Assembly (NCBI RefSeq): GCF_004341505.2 | Contig: NZ_SLYP02000001.1 | Location: 1,313,001-1,377,000, forward strand | DNA from: Sphingomonas sp. JUb134 | GTDB lineage: Bacteria > Pseudomonadota > Alphaproteobacteria > Sphingomonadales > Sphingomonadaceae | Reading direction: 5' to 3' | DNA length: 64,000 bases | Shown: positions 32,981 to 43,507 of the stretch, piece by piece | How the letters are laid out: each line of letters begins with the position of its first letter | Position numbering within the stretch: the stretch's first letter is position 1 | Program-made: the position numbers and the translations under genes | The notes under the pieces: generated by a model | Database searches by the model: none | The model's input: the letters and a program-made list of their open reading frames with translations, nothing else | Told to the model about the DNA's origin: nothing

Positions 32981-33622
32981 ATGGCCGCAGAGGCTGAACT
33001 CGGAATGTCTCGCCGAACCGTCCTTGCCAGCGGGGCGGCGACGGCGGTCGTCGCGACTGCGCCGGCGAGCGCCGCGGCAGCGCAAGCGACAACCGCTGTG
33101 AAAGCGGTGCCGACCATGCCCGTCTCGTTCGAGGTGAACGGCCAGAAGCGCGATCTCACCCTCGATCCGCGCACCACGCTGCTCGATGCCCTGCGCGAGC
33201 ACCTGCACCTCACCGGCACCAAGAAAGGCTGCGACCACGGGCAGTGCGGCGCCTGCACGGTGATCGTGAACGGCGTCCGCATCAACTCCTGCCTCAGCCT
33301 CGCCGCCCAGCACCAGGGCGACACGGTCACGACGATCGAGGGCCTCGGCACGCCTGAGAAGCTGCACCCGATGCAGGCCGCGTTCGTCCGCCACGACGGC
33401 TATCAATGCGGTTATTGCACGCCGGGCCAGATCTGCTCGGCGGTGGCGGTGCTGGACGAGATCAAGCGCGGCGTGCCGAGCCATGTGCAGGCGGACCTGA
33501 CGGGGAAGCCCGGCTTCACCAACATCGAGATGCGCGAGCGGATGAGCGGCAACATCTGCCGGTGCGGCGCCTATTCGAACATCGCCGAGGCCATGGCCGA
33601 AGTGGCGGGAGCCAAAGCATGA
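32981..33622 (+). CDS. paoA: Aldehyde oxidoreductase iron-sulfur subunit (PaoA-like), Tat-exported
   Basis: ATG 32981 gives 213 residues. [13 protein letters not shown] is a twin-arginine signal; two [2Fe-2S] domains follow: [11 protein letters not shown]...NSCLSL (plant ferredoxin type) and [10 protein letters not shown]...GNICRCGAY. With PaoB and PaoC it forms a periplasmic molybdenum enzyme oxidising aldehydes to acids. Only this subunit has a signal, so the complex is exported folded. Stop overlaps the next start (ATGA). Confidence 0.93.
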   Translation: MAAEAELGMSRRTVLASGAATAVVATAPASAAAAQATTAVKAVPTMPVSFEVNGQKRDLTLDPRTTLLDALREHLHLTGTKKGCDHGQCGACTVIVNGVRINSCLSLAAQHQGDTVTTIEGLGTPEKLHPMQAAFVRHDGYQCGYCTPGQICSAVAVLDEIKRGVPSHVQADLTGKPGFTNIEMRERMSGNICRCGAYSNIAEAMAEVAGAKA

Positions 33623-34569
33623 AGGCCTTTACCTACGAACGCGCCACGGACCCGGTCGCGGCCGCCCGGGCCGCGGCCCGGCCGGGCACCAAGTTCCTGG
33701 CCGGCGGCACCAACCTGCTCGACCTGATGAAGCTGGAGATCGAGACGCCGACCCATCTGGTGGACGTCCAGGACCTGGGCTTCGACAAGATCGAGAAGAC
33801 CGCGGACGGCGGCCTCCGGATCGGGGCGCTCGTCACCAACACCGATCTTGCGACCGACGCGCGCGTGCGCCGCGACTATGGTGTGCTCGCCCGTGCGATC
33901 GTGGCGGGCGCGTCCGGCCAGCTTCGCAACAAGGCGACGACCGCGGGCAACCTGCTCCAGCGCACCCGCTGCCCCTATTTCTATGACACCAACATGCCCT
34001 GCAACAAGCGCAAGCCGGGCTCCGGCTGCAGCGCGATCGGCGGTGTCTCGCGCCAGCTCGCGGTGATCGGATCGAGCGAGGCCTGCATCGCGACCAACCC
34101 CAGCGATATGGCGGTGGCGATGCGCGTGCTCGACGCCACGGTCGAGACGGTCAGTCCGCAAGGGCAGACGCGATCGATCCCGATCGCCGACTTCCATCGG
34201 CTGCCCGGCGACACGCCGCACATCGAGAATGTGCTGACCCGGGGTGAGCTGATCACCGCGGTGACGCTGCCCAAGCCCGTCGGCGGGTTCCAGGTGTACG
34301 AGAAGGTGCGGGACCGCGCGTCCTATGCCTTTGCCGTGGTGTCCGTGGCCGCGATCGTCCAGAAGGACGGCACGGGCCGGGTCGCGCTGGGCGGGGTCGC
34401 GCACAAGCCGTGGCGTGTCGAGGCGGCCGAGGCGGCGATGCCGCAGGGCGCCAGGGCGGTTGCGGCGAGGCTGCTCGCCGGGGCGAAGCCCACGCACGAC
34501 AATGCATTCAAGCTGCCGCTCGCTGAGCGCACGCTGGCAGCGGTGATGACCGAAGCGAGGTCCGCATGA
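33619..34569 (+). CDS. paoB: Aldehyde oxidoreductase FAD subunit (PaoB-like)
   Basis: 316 residues. [13 protein letters not shown] and [17 protein letters not shown] are the FAD-binding motifs of the CO-dehydrogenase medium-subunit family. The cysteines in [21 protein letters not shown] with [12 protein letters not shown] are the extra [4Fe-4S] ligands found in PaoB but not in most relatives, which supports the name. Translationally coupled to both neighbours. Confidence 0.93.
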   Translation: MKAFTYERATDPVAAARAAARPGTKFLAGGTNLLDLMKLEIETPTHLVDVQDLGFDKIEKTADGGLRIGALVTNTDLATDARVRRDYGVLARAIVAGASGQLRNKATTAGNLLQRTRCPYFYDTNMPCNKRKPGSGCSAIGGVSRQLAVIGSSEACIATNPSDMAVAMRVLDATVETVSPQGQTRSIPIADFHRLPGDTPHIENVLTRGELITAVTLPKPVGGFQVYEKVRDRASYAFAVVSVAAIVQKDGTGRVALGGVAHKPWRVEAAEAAMPQGARAVAARLLAGAKPTHDNAFKLPLAERTLAAVMTEARSA

Positions 34570-36785
34570 AGTTCGACTCGCCCGCGGGCACCAACCCGAT
34601 CGATCAGCAAAAGGTCGTGGGTCGCGCCCACAGCCGCATCGACGGACCGCTCAAGACTACCGGCACGGCACCCTATGCCTATGAGTTCCACCGGGAGGTC
34701 GCCGACGCCGCCTATGGCTATGTGGTGGGGTCGGCCGTGGCGAAGGGCCGGATCCGCGCGATGAACCTGCGCGACGCGAAGGCGGCGCCGGGGGTGATCG
34801 CGATCGTGACGGCCGCCGATGCCGGCAAGCTCGGCAAGGGCAACTACAACACGGCCAAGCTGCTGGGCGGGCCGGAGGTCGACCATTATCACCAGGCGGT
34901 CGCCCTCGTCGTGGCCGAGACGTTCGAGCAGGCCCGCGCAGCAGCCGCGCTGGTCCGCGTCGACTATGACCGGCGCGCCGGCCGCTTCGACTTGGACGAG
35001 GGGCTGAAGACGGCACCGCTGACGGGGGGCAACAGCGGCGAGGGCAGCGAATCCCCGCCCGAGCACCGGGTCGGCAAGTTCGAGGAGGCCTTTGCGGCAG
35101 CGCCCGTGAAGCTGGACGCGCTGTATACCACGCCCGACCACAGCCATGCGATGATGGAGCCGTTCGCTTCCATCGCCGCCTGGAACGGCGACGAGCTGAC
35201 GCTCTGGACGTCCAACCAGATGATCGACTGGGGCCGTTCGGACCTCGCCAAGACGCTGGGGATGCCGAAGGAGAAGATCCACTTCCTTTCGCCCTATGTC
35301 GGCGGTGGCTTTGGCGGGAAGCTGTTCCTGCGCACCGACGCAGTGCTGGCGGCGCTGGGCGCACGCGCGGCGAAGCGGCCGGTGAAGCTCGCGCTGCAGC
35401 GCCCGCTGATCGCGAACAACACCACGCACCGGCCCGCGACGCGGCAGCGCATCCGCATCGGCACTACGCCGGACGGCACCATCACCGCCATCGCGCACGA
35501 GAGCGGATCCGGCGATCTGCCCGGCGGCGGCCCCGAGACCGCGGTGAACCAGACCGAGCTGCTCTATGCCGGTGCCAACCGGCTGACCTCGCTGCGGCTC
35601 GCCGTGCTCGACCTGCCCGAGGGCAATGCGATGCGCGCGCCCGGGGAAGCACCGGGCATGATGGCGCTCGAGATCGCGATCGACGAGATGGCCGAGAAGC
35701 TCGGCATGGACCCGATCGCCTTTCGCGTGAAGAACGACACCCAGGTCGACCCCAAGACGCCGACGCGCCGGTTCTCGCAACGCAACCTCGTCCGCTGCCT
35801 GGAGGAAGGTGCCGGCCGCTTCGGTTGGTCGCGTCGCCAGGCGAAGCCCGCCCAGGTGCGGGACGGCCGCTGGCTGGTGGGAATGGGCGTGGCGGCGGCG
35901 TTCCGCAACCACCTCGCCCTGCCGTCCGGCGCGCGGGTCCGGCTGGGCCGCGACGGGGTGGTGACGGTCGAAACCGACATGACGGACATCGGGACCGGCA
36001 GCTACACCATCATCGCCCAGACCGCGGCCGAGATGATGGGCGTGCCGATCGAGCAGGTGGCGGTGAAGCTCGGGGATTCGAGCTTCCCCATCTCTGCCGG
36101 TTCGGGCGGGCAGTTCGGCGCCGCCAGCGCGACCTCTGGCGTCTATGCCGCCTGCGTCAAGCTGCGCGAGGCGGTGGCCCAGCGGCTCGGCTTCAACTCG
36201 GCCGACGCGCAGTTCACCGGCGGCAAGGTCACCAGCGGCAATCGCTCGGCCACCCTGGCCCAGGCGGCGGCTGCCGGAGAGCTGGTCGCCGAGGACAAGA
36301 TGGAATGGGGCGACCTCGGCAAGCAGATGCAGCAGTCGACCTTCGGCGCGCATTTCGTCGAGGTCGGCGTCGACGCCTATACGGGCGTGACCCGCGTGCG
36401 GCGGATGCTGGCGGTCTGTGCGGCCGGGCGGATCCTGAACCCCGTTACTGCCCGCAGCCAGATGATCGGCGCGATGACGATGGGTGTCGGCGGCGCGCTG
36501 ATGGAGGCGCTGGAGGTCGACAAGCGTTTCGGCTTCTTCGTCAACCACGACCTTGCGGGCTATGAAGTGCCGGTTCACGCCGACATTCCGCACCAGGAGG
36601 TGATCTTCCTGGACGAGGCGGACCCGACGGCGAACCCGCTGAAGGCGAAGGGCGTGGGCGAGCTGGGGCTCTGCGGGGTCGGGGCGGCGGTCGCCAACGC
36701 GATCTACAATGCGACGGGCGTCCGGGTGCGCGACTATCCGATCACGCTGGACAAGCATCTGGAGAAGCTGCCTGCGATCGCCTGA
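34566..36785 (+). CDS. paoC: Aldehyde oxidoreductase molybdenum-binding subunit (PaoC-like)
   Basis: 739 residues, full length. [20 protein letters not shown] opens it; [11 protein letters not shown] and [19 protein letters not shown] contact the molybdenum cofactor; [14 protein letters not shown] lies near the active site, and [26 protein letters not shown] carries the catalytic Glu. Cofactor should be molybdopterin cytosine dinucleotide. No PaoD/XdhC-type chaperone is in the window; an IS630 element follows about 90 bases downstream and may have separated it. Confidence 0.94.
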   Translation: MKFDSPAGTNPIDQQKVVGRAHSRIDGPLKTTGTAPYAYEFHREVADAAYGYVVGSAVAKGRIRAMNLRDAKAAPGVIAIVTAADAGKLGKGNYNTAKLLGGPEVDHYHQAVALVVAETFEQARAAAALVRVDYDRRAGRFDLDEGLKTAPLTGGNSGEGSESPPEHRVGKFEEAFAAAPVKLDALYTTPDHSHAMMEPFASIAAWNGDELTLWTSNQMIDWGRSDLAKTLGMPKEKIHFLSPYVGGGFGGKLFLRTDAVLAALGARAAKRPVKLALQRPLIANNTTHRPATRQRIRIGTTPDGTITAIAHESGSGDLPGGGPETAVNQTELLYAGANRLTSLRLAVLDLPEGNAMRAPGEAPGMMALEIAIDEMAEKLGMDPIAFRVKNDTQVDPKTPTRRFSQRNLVRCLEEGAGRFGWSRRQAKPAQVRDGRWLVGMGVAAAFRNHLALPSGARVRLGRDGVVTVETDMTDIGTGSYTIIAQTAAEMMGVPIEQVAVKLGDSSFPISAGSGGQFGAASATSGVYAACVKLREAVAQRLGFNSADAQFTGGKVTSGNRSATLAQAAAAGELVAEDKMEWGDLGKQMQQSTFGAHFVEVGVDAYTGVTRVRRMLAVCAAGRILNPVTARSQMIGAMTMGVGGALMEALEVDKRFGFFVNHDLAGYEVPVHADIPHQEVIFLDEADPTANPLKAKGVGELGLCGVGAAVANAIYNATGVRVRDYPITLDKHLEKLPAIA

Positions 36786-36875
36786 TGCGGACAGCTGCCA
36801 CGCTTCTCCCCTTCGATGCGGTTGTTCCGGGTCGGGTGGGCTGACGCGCAAGAAGGTCTAGACCCATGAGCGATC

Positions 36876-38053
36876 TAGTCACCTGAATCTAAAGTTCGCC
36901 GCATAACGTACGGTCTGCGGCTTGGCAGAAGCGCTTTACGGAGGCGAGTATCTCGTCGGCGGACTTGGTCCATCGGTAGGGCTTCGGGTTCTCGTTGTGG
37001 CGCTCGATGAAGGCACGGATGTCCTGCTCGAGCTGATTGGTGGAGGTATGGACGCCGCGGCGCAGTTGCTTGCGGGTAAGTTCGGCAAACCAGCGCTCGA
37101 CCTGGTTGATCCACGAAGCCGAAGTCGGCGTGAAATGCACATGATAGTGCGGCCTGCGGGCGAGCCAGGCCCGGACGAGCGCGGTTTTGTGGGTCGCGTA
37201 ATTGTCCATGATGATGTGGACATCGAGATCGGGCGGCACCTGGGCGTCGATCTGCTTAAGGAAGTCCAGAAACTCGGCGGCGCGATGACGCTTGTAGCAT
37301 TTGCCGATCACGAACCCCGAAGCGATGTCGAGCGCTGCGAACAGCGAGGTCGTGCCGTGACGGACGTAACTGTGAGTGCGCCGCTCGGGTACTCCTGGCA
37401 TCATCGGCAGGACCGGCTGCTCTCGATCGAGCGCCTGGATCTGGCTCTTCTCGTCGACGCTGAGCACCAACGCGCGGTTAGGCGGGGAGAGATAGAGCCC
37501 GACAATGTCGCGGACCTTTTCCACGAACAGGGGATCGCTCGACAGCTTGAACGTCTCCGACCGATGCGGTTGCAGCCCAAAGGCCGACCAGATGCGCCGG
37601 ATCGTCGTGTGGGAGAAGCCGGTCGCACCCGCCATCGAGCGTATCGACCAGTGGGTCGCGTCAGTTGGCGTGGAGCGGAGTGTGCGCTCGATCACGGCAG
37701 CAACCTGATCATCGTCGATCGTTCTCGGTCGTCCGGGCCGAGCCTCGTCCATCAGTCCCTCAACTCGGTCCTTCAGGAAGCGCCGTCGCCACTTACCGAC
37801 TGTGTGCTCGTGCACGCCCAACTCAGCAGCGACAACCTTGCTCTGAATACCGTCCGCACAGCGAAGGATAATACGGCACCGCTCCGACATCGAGCGAGAC
37901 ACCCGCCGCCGGCGAACCTGCCGCTCCAGATAGTCCCGCTCCTCCGCCTCCAACACCAGAGGCATCGTCGGTCGGCCGCCCGCGTTCGCCATGCCAAGCT
38001 CCTCATCAGCGGAGCCAGCATACAATGCGACTTACTTCAGTTCCAGGTGACTA
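36876..38053. mobile_element. IS630-family insertion sequence
   Basis: One transposase gene flanked by inverted ends: CTAGTCACCTG at 36875-36885 matches CAGGTGACTAG at 38044-38054. TA at both edges (36876-36877 and 38052-38053) fits the TA target duplication of the family. About 1.18 kb, apparently intact. Confidence 0.85.
36889..37992 (-). CDS. IS630-family transposase
   Basis: ATG 37992 after GAGGAG gives 367 residues. VSRSMSERCRIILRCADG and VVAAELGVHEHTVGKWRRRF are the N-terminal helix-turn-helix domains. The DDE domain has LVLSVDEKSQIQALDREQP (first Asp), HIIMDNYATHKT (second Asp) and FTPTSASWINQVERWFAELT (Glu). No frameshift, so probably active. Confidence 0.93.
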   Translation of the reverse strand: MANAGGRPTMPLVLEAEERDYLERQVRRRRVSRSMSERCRIILRCADGIQSKVVAAELGVHEHTVGKWRRRFLKDRVEGLMDEARPGRPRTIDDDQVAAVIERTLRSTPTDATHWSIRSMAGATGFSHTTIRRIWSAFGLQPHRSETFKLSSDPLFVEKVRDIVGLYLSPPNRALVLSVDEKSQIQALDREQPVLPMMPGVPERRTHSYVRHGTTSLFAALDIASGFVIGKCYKRHRAAEFLDFLKQIDAQVPPDLDVHIIMDNYATHKTALVRAWLARRPHYHVHFTPTSASWINQVERWFAELTRKQLRRGVHTSTNQLEQDIRAFIERHNENPKPYRWTKSADEILASVKRFCQAADRTLCGEL

Positions 38054-38176
38054 GCGCTCCATCGTTTAACTGGGGACGACGGCACCATGCCGGGCTTCGG
38101 CATGTATCAGACGGTATTTGAGGAAGCCGCTCGGTCGTTCGAGACCCTGATCAATCCAGGCGATCGGCTGTAGCCC

Positions 38177-39085
38177 GTGGCTGCGAACCGTTCCGATCTT
38201 GCCGACATCACCTACTTCCTGGCCATCGCCAGGCACCGCAGCTTCCGCTTGGCGGGACTGGAGGTAGGGGTCAGCGCATCCGCGCTGAGCCATGCCTTGA
38301 AAGGACTGGAAGGGCGCCTCGGCGTCAGGCTGCTCAATCGCACCAACCGTAGCGTCACGCTGACTGCGGCGGGTGAGGAACTGCGCGACGCGATCAGCCA
38401 GCCGTTCACCGCGATCGACCGGGCGCTTGAGGATCTCAATCGCTACCGTGATGCGCCAACCGGCCGCATCCGCCTGAATGTCGTCGCCGATGCGGTCCCG
38501 TTGCTGTTCGGATCGGTGCTGCCGCTGTTCGCCGAGCGCTTTCCCGACATCGAAGTCGACATCGTTGCAACCAACCGCATGGTCGATGTGGTCGGCAGCG
38601 GTTTCGACGCGGGGATCCGCTATGGCGGCACCGTTCCCGAAGACATGGTCGCCCAGCGTCTCTCCGCCAACCTGCGCTGGGTCGTGGCGGCATCTCCTGC
38701 GTATCTGGAACGCTACGGGGTGCCTGGTGCGCCGCAGGACCTCCAGCAGCATCGCTGCATCGGCGTGCGGCTGGGAAACGGGCGTATCTATCATTGGGAG
38801 TTCGAAGGGCCGGAGGGCGAGTTCGCCCTGCCGGTTCACAGCAAGATCACCGTGGATGATACTCAGGCTCTGTTGACGCTGGGCTTGCAGGGCATGGGGC
38901 TCATCTATGGTCTGGAACCGGCCTTCGCGCCGTACGTGGCCCGCGGCCAGCTCAATCTGGTTCTGGAGGAGTGGGCCACCCAGGGGCCAGGCTATCACAT
39001 CTATTATTCCAGCCGACACCAGGTGCCGACCGCGCTTCGCCTCCTGATCGAGCTCATCCGCGAAGTCCGTCCCTTGGGCTTGTGA
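38177..39085 (+). CDS. LysR-family transcriptional regulator
   Basis: GTG 38177, 302 residues. DITYFLAIARHRSFRLAGLE and SASALSHALKGLEGRLGVRL form the DNA-binding domain; the effector domain (GRIRLNVVADAVPLLFGSVL, FDAGIRYGGTVPEDMVAQRL) is of the PA0477/DsdC-like type found with oxidoreductases. The SDR and cupin genes follow on the same strand, so they are the likely targets, but LysR regulators are more often divergent. Confidence 0.93.
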   Translation: MAANRSDLADITYFLAIARHRSFRLAGLEVGVSASALSHALKGLEGRLGVRLLNRTNRSVTLTAAGEELRDAISQPFTAIDRALEDLNRYRDAPTGRIRLNVVADAVPLLFGSVLPLFAERFPDIEVDIVATNRMVDVVGSGFDAGIRYGGTVPEDMVAQRLSANLRWVVAASPAYLERYGVPGAPQDLQQHRCIGVRLGNGRIYHWEFEGPEGEFALPVHSKITVDDTQALLTLGLQGMGLIYGLEPAFAPYVARGQLNLVLEEWATQGPGYHIYYSSRHQVPTALRLLIELIREVRPLGL

Positions 39086-39188
39086 GCGCGCGCGATGAGC
39101 GACGCTCACCGTCTCATGAACGGCTGCCGGGCTAATCCCGCTCCGGCTTGAGGCCTACCTCCGGGGTGACAAGCTTCGGAGGCAAACA

Positions 39189-39956
39189 ATGACCCCTACC
39201 TACGACTTTACGGGCCAGGTCGCATTCGTGACTGGCGCAAGCCAGGGCATGGGCCTGGCCGCGGCGAAGGCCTATGCCGCAGCGGGTGCCATCGTGGTGC
39301 TCACCGATGTGCAGGCAGAACGCATCCAAGCCGAAGCCGAGAAGATCCACGCCCAGGGAGGCAGAGCGATCGGCGTTGCTTGCGATGTCAGCGAGGAGGA
39401 CCAGGTGGCCGCAGCGATCGAACAGACGGTTGCGGAGTTTGGGCGCCTCGACATCGCATTCAACAACGCCGGTGTGCAGGCGCCCGCGAACGATCTGGCC
39501 GACCAGCCGACCGAGGACTTCGATCGTGTCATGGCGATCAACCTGCGCGGCACCTGGGCGTGTATGAAGCACGAACTGAGGCAGATGCGGGCGCAAGGAA
39601 CGGGCGCGATCGTCAACATGGCCTCGATCGGCGGGCTGATCGGCAACCTCGATCTCGCCGCGTACAACGCCACCAAGCATGGCGTGATCGGGCTGACCAG
39701 AAGCGCCGCACTGCGCTACGCCAAGCTCGGCATCCGCATCAATGCAGTCTGTCCGGCCACGATCAACACTCCGATGGTGGCGAGCATGCTGGAAACCCAG
39801 CCTGAGGCGATGGAGGACATCATGCGCCTGCAGGTGATCGGCCGTCTCGGTGAGCCCGAGGAAGTCGCCGCGGCAGTGTTGTGGCTGTCGAGCGCTGGCG
39901 CCAGCTTCGTCCACGGAATCGCCCTGCCCGTCGACGGCGGCTTCACGGCGAATTGA
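39189..39956 (+). CDS. Short-chain dehydrogenase/reductase
   Basis: 255 residues. TGASQGMGLAAAKAYAAAGA (about 15-34) binds NAD(P), NNAGVQAPANDL is the structural block, and S...YNATKHGVIGLTRSAALRYA has the catalytic Tyr/Lys. An Asp at LTDVQAERI after beta-2 suggests NAD preference. Two bases separate it from the cupin gene, so they form an operon. Substrate unknown. Confidence 0.93.
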   Translation: MTPTYDFTGQVAFVTGASQGMGLAAAKAYAAAGAIVVLTDVQAERIQAEAEKIHAQGGRAIGVACDVSEEDQVAAAIEQTVAEFGRLDIAFNNAGVQAPANDLADQPTEDFDRVMAINLRGTWACMKHELRQMRAQGTGAIVNMASIGGLIGNLDLAAYNATKHGVIGLTRSAALRYAKLGIRINAVCPATINTPMVASMLETQPEAMEDIMRLQVIGRLGEPEEVAAAVLWLSSAGASFVHGIALPVDGGFTAN

Positions 39957-39958
39957 CG

Positions 39959-40459
39959 ATGATCGCTCGATCGCTCTTCGGGCCCGCAATCCTGGCGGGC
40001 TCACTCATCCTCCCGACCATCGCGCATGCACAGCAAGGAGAACCGAAGATGGAAATCACCCGCAAGGCGGCGATGAAGACCGCCGACGGCCCGGCGGAAT
40101 ATTTCACGGGCAAGGTCATCATCACGGGCCAGTTCCAGCGCCCGGATCCCTCCCGCGTCAGCGGCGCGATCGTCCATTTCGAGCCGGGCGCGCGCACCGC
40201 GTGGCACACCCATCCGGCCGGGCAGACGCTGATCGTCACGGAGGGCGTGGGCTGGACCCAAGTCGAGGGCGGACCGAAGCTCGAGTTCCATGCCGGCGAC
40301 ATCCTGTGGTGCCCTGCCGAGCACAAGCATTGGCACGGTGCGACCCAGCACGAAGCAATGACCCACATCGCGCTCCAGGAAGCGGTGAACGGCTCCCCCG
40401 TGACCTGGATGGAGAAGGTGACGGACGAGGAGTATCTTGCCCCGGTCGCGAAGGATTGA
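39959..40459 (+). CDS. Exported cupin-domain protein
   Basis: 166 residues with a signal peptide ending IAHA-QQ. The single cupin has IVHFEPGARTAWHTHPAGQT, VEGGPKLEFHAGDILWCPAE and HKHWHGATQ, giving the His/Gln/His metal site. It resembles manganese cupins annotated as (R)-mandelonitrile lyase-like, and YwlG-like carboxymuconolactone partners. Function in the SDR operon is unknown. Confidence 0.88.
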   Translation: MIARSLFGPAILAGSLILPTIAHAQQGEPKMEITRKAAMKTADGPAEYFTGKVIITGQFQRPDPSRVSGAIVHFEPGARTAWHTHPAGQTLIVTEGVGWTQVEGGPKLEFHAGDILWCPAEHKHWHGATQHEAMTHIALQEAVNGSPVTWMEKVTDEEYLAPVAKD

Positions 40460-40622
40460 TCCCATGCCGCGCCTGTGAATGAGGCGGATGATTGCGTCGC
40501 CTCTTCCTGCCGACCGCGCTCGGCAGCCGCTCTTTCAAAAACGGGGCGAGCTTCGGGTGTGGCCGGAACCGGTGCGAGCCGCGTCCGTGCAGCCGAACGA
40601 GCATCCACGCGTTGCGCCAGCC

Positions 40623-40925
40623 ATGAATTATGTCGAGCACATCCTCGTTGCCCTTCTCGTCCAGTCGGCGGTCGGACTTTTCAGCGGAAACTGGTGGGCA
40701 GGGGCAGGCGTGGCGTCGACGTACTTCATCAGTCGGGAACTCGCGCAGGCGGAGTACCGATGGATCGAGCAATTCGGCCATGGGCTCCGATCCAACATGC
40801 CATGGTGGGGGCCATTCGACCGGCGGGTGTGGACGACGCTCGACCAGTGGGTCGACTGGCTCGGACCGCTGATCGTCACGTTTGGCCTAGCCTGGTTCCT
40901 CACCCGCTATGTGGTGGGTCGCTGA
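40623..40925 (+). CDS. Small membrane-associated hypothetical protein
   Basis: I choose ATG 40623 (100 aa, MNYVEHILVALLVQSAVGLF) over a longer upstream start. Two hydrophobic segments (about 7-30 and 78-96) bracket an amphipathic Trp-rich middle (YRWIEQFGHGLRSNMPWWGPF). Trp-Trp and Gly-rich surroundings suggest a membrane-interfacial protein. No family recognised. Confidence 0.65.
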   Translation: MNYVEHILVALLVQSAVGLFSGNWWAGAGVASTYFISRELAQAEYRWIEQFGHGLRSNMPWWGPFDRRVWTTLDQWVDWLGPLIVTFGLAWFLTRYVVGR

Positions 40926-40996
40926 AGCGAGGCTGAAGCCGCGGCGGACGCCGTTTCCACTTGCCGGTTGCCCGTCAACCGCTATCGGCAGGCGGC

Positions 40997-42400
40997 ATGG
41001 CTTGGCACCGGATACAGGGTTGGGGGCGGCCTCGGGCACTGCGTTGCCGGACCGCCTGGCTGGTGCTGGCCGTCCATTGGGATGCCGTGTGCCTTGCGCC
41101 CCGCAGATGGTGCCGGGCAGTTCTGTGGCGCCTGCTGGGCAAGCGCGTGCGTGCGCGGGCGCAACTCGCACCGCTGCTCGCCGCGTCCCCCAGGGCCTAC
41201 CGGCTCTGGATGCAGCGACAGGCCAGGCCCGTTGACGTTTCCTCCTTAGAGGGGCCGGCGATCGTGGCGCTGGTGCAGGCAGGCCCCGGCCAGGACGAGA
41301 CCCTTCGCGCCGCACGGAGCCAGAACCTCGGCGTGCTGGCGATCGGCACGCCCGAGGTCCCGGATCTGGCGGCCGCCGTCGCGCACATCGACTGGGGCTC
41401 GCAGCCCTGGCTGATGCCGCTCTGCGCTGGCGACGTGCTCGCCCCCGACGCAGCGCGGATATATCGGGCCGCTGCCTCGACCGGCGCTGGCGGCCTCATC
41501 TATGCGGACGATGACTGTATCGACGGTCGCGGGCGACGAACGCAGCCGCACTTCAAGCCCGATTGGAACCCGGAACTGTTTCGGCACTTCGACTATCTGA
41601 CGGGCGCCTGTATCCTGCAGGCGCCGAGGGAGGCGGTGGCACGCCTTGAGGGCGAGGATTGGGCGGGGGCGCTCGTACGGATGGCGCTTGACACGGGAGG
41701 CGGGGCGCCAATCCACGTCCAACGCATCCTGCACCATCGGCGTGCCCGCCCTGAGCCGCGGGTGCCGGCGGCCGTAGGGCGCACAGGGGCGGGCACGCTC
41801 CCGCGCGTCAGCGTGATCGTGCCGACGCGCAATCGGCTCGACCTGCTGCGCCCGTGCCTGGAAGGGGTTGCGGCAACCGATTATCCCGACATCGAGGTGC
41901 TGGTCGTCGACAATGGCAGCGACGACCCGGCCACGCTTGCCTATCTGGCGAAGCTGGAGGGGGAAGTGGCAAGTATCCGCTATCGGGTTTTAGGGTGCCC
42001 TGGCCCATTTAATTTTTCCGCCCTCAACAATCATGCGGCGCGACTGGCGAGCGGGACGATGCTGTGCCTGCTCAACAACGACATCGAGGTGATCTCACCC
42101 GATTGGCTGAAGATTATGGTCGCCCAAGCGTTGCGTCCGGATATCGGCGCGGTTGGCGCGCAACTGCTCTACCCGGACGGGCGAATCCAGCACGCTGGCG
42201 TCGTGGTGGGGGTCGGCGGCGCTGCCGCACATGCGCACCGGCTGTTGGCACCGGAGGCGGAGGGTTATTTCCGGCGCCACGCCTTGCCGCAATATGTTTC
42301 GGCCGTGACGGCGGCATGCCTGGTCGTTCAGCGCCAGCGGTTTTCCGCGGTCGGGGGCCTGGATGAGGAACAGTTCGCCGTGGCCTTCAACGACGAGGGC
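40997..42400 (+). pseudogene. GT2 glycosyltransferase, 3' end lost at a rearrangement joint
   Basis: From ATG 40997 about 468 codons are glycosyltransferase: an N-terminal half with YADDDCIDGRGRRTQPHFKPDW and HFDYLTGACIL, and a GT-A domain with [45 protein letters not shown] and [18 protein letters not shown]. The family then expects a VDLCLR-type continuation; instead, from about 42400 the frame runs antisense through rmlB to 43069. A chimeric 690-residue product is possible but the enzyme's C-terminus is gone. O-antigen or exopolysaccharide synthesis. Confidence 0.85.
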
Positions 42401-43015
42401 GTTGAGGATGGTGAGGGGAATCAGCTTTTCGGGGAAGTGATAGGGGCCATAGTTGTTGGAGCAGTTCGAGACGACGACGGGAAGGCCGTAGGTCCGCTGC
42501 CACGCCTTGGCAAAATGATCGGACGCCGCTTTCGACGCCGAATAGGGCGAGCTCGGATCATAGGGCGTGGTCTCGGCAAACAAGCCCGTCTCGCCAAGCG
42601 AGCCATACACCTCGTCCGTCGAGACGTGCAGGAAGCGGAAGCGTTCGCGCGCATCGGCCTCAAGGCCGTTCCAGTAGCTGCGAGCGGCTTCCAGCAGGGT
42701 GAAGGTGCCCACGACGTTCGTCTGGACGAAATCCGCGGCGCCGGTGATGGAGCGGTCGACGTGACTCTCCGCGGCCAGGTGCATGATACGGTCTGGCCGG
42801 AACGTGGCGATTGCCGTCTCCATCGCCGCGCCGTCCCGGATGTCGGCCCTGAGGAAGCGGTGGTTCTTGTGCCCGGCCACCGCCCGCAGCGATGCCTCGC
42901 AGCCGGCATAGGTCAGGGCATCGATCGTGAGGACCTCGGCCTCTTTGTCGAGCACCAGATGGCGCACCACTGCCGAGCCGATGAAACCCGCTCCGCCTGT
43001 CACGATCACACGCAT
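42400..43015 (-). pseudogene. rmlB: dTDP-glucose 4,6-dehydratase, C-terminal part missing
   Basis: ATG 43015 starts [54 protein letters not shown] and [20 protein letters not shown] are unmistakable RmlB. Homology stops after ILNAL (about residue 205 of the usual 350) at the joint near 42400; the frame continues antisense to the glycosyltransferase to 42095. Key Tyr/Lys are present but the sugar-binding domain is lost. It followed rmlC with a 10-base overlap. Confidence 0.88.
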
Positions 43016-43399
43016 CGGTTCATCGCCTCCCGTTCAGATTGTTCCTTGCCCTCGGCCCACTCGAAGTAGAGGGGCAGGTCGTCGAGGCCGGGTTGATTGC
43101 GGTCTTTCTGGGAAAGGCTTCCGGGGTCCGCCACGTTGGGCCAGGTCACACCGACCGCGGCATCGTCCCAGCGCAGGCCGCGATCGCTGCCTGCGTCATA
43201 GAAGTCGGTGACCTTGTAGGAGACCACCGTATCCGGCTCGAGCGTGCAGAAGCCGTGCGCCATGCCGGGGGGCACCCAAAGCTGCCGGCCGTTCTCCGGC
43301 GTCAGTTCCTCGCCGAGCCAGCGGCCGTAGGTCGGGGAGCCCTGCCGGATGTCGACCACGACATCGAACAGCGCGCCAGCGGTGCACCGCACCAACTTC
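43006..43399 (-). pseudogene. rmlC: dTDP-4-dehydrorhamnose 3,5-epimerase, N-terminus removed at the IS21 end
   Basis: The remaining frame reads KLVRCTAGALFDVVVDIRQG, then SPTYGRWLGEELTPENGRQLWVPPGMAHGFCTLEP and RGLRWDDAAVGVTWP. This is the C-terminal two-thirds of RmlC. The first 55-60 residues, with the catalytic His of the HFQ region, are missing because the IS21-family element begins at 43400. A GTG at 43395 could start a fragment. Confidence 0.87.
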
Positions 43400-43507
43400 T
43401 GTGAAGGGCGGTGACAAACCAGGCCACAGGACCGCCGGCGCAGTGCCGTCGGGGGCGGAGTAAAATCCGGCCAGTTGGTAAGCTGCTCCCTTTGCGGAGC
43501 GGCGGGG

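Larger units (their letters stand above)
36866..38173 (+). pseudogene. Short reading frame split by the IS630 element
   Basis: If the IS and one TA are removed, ATG 36866 reads MSDLALHRLTGDDGTMPGFG and on for 43 codons to TAG 38171. The GxMPGFG segment loosely recalls the start of aldo/keto reductases, so this may be a remnant of one; it is too short to be sure. Confidence 0.4.
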
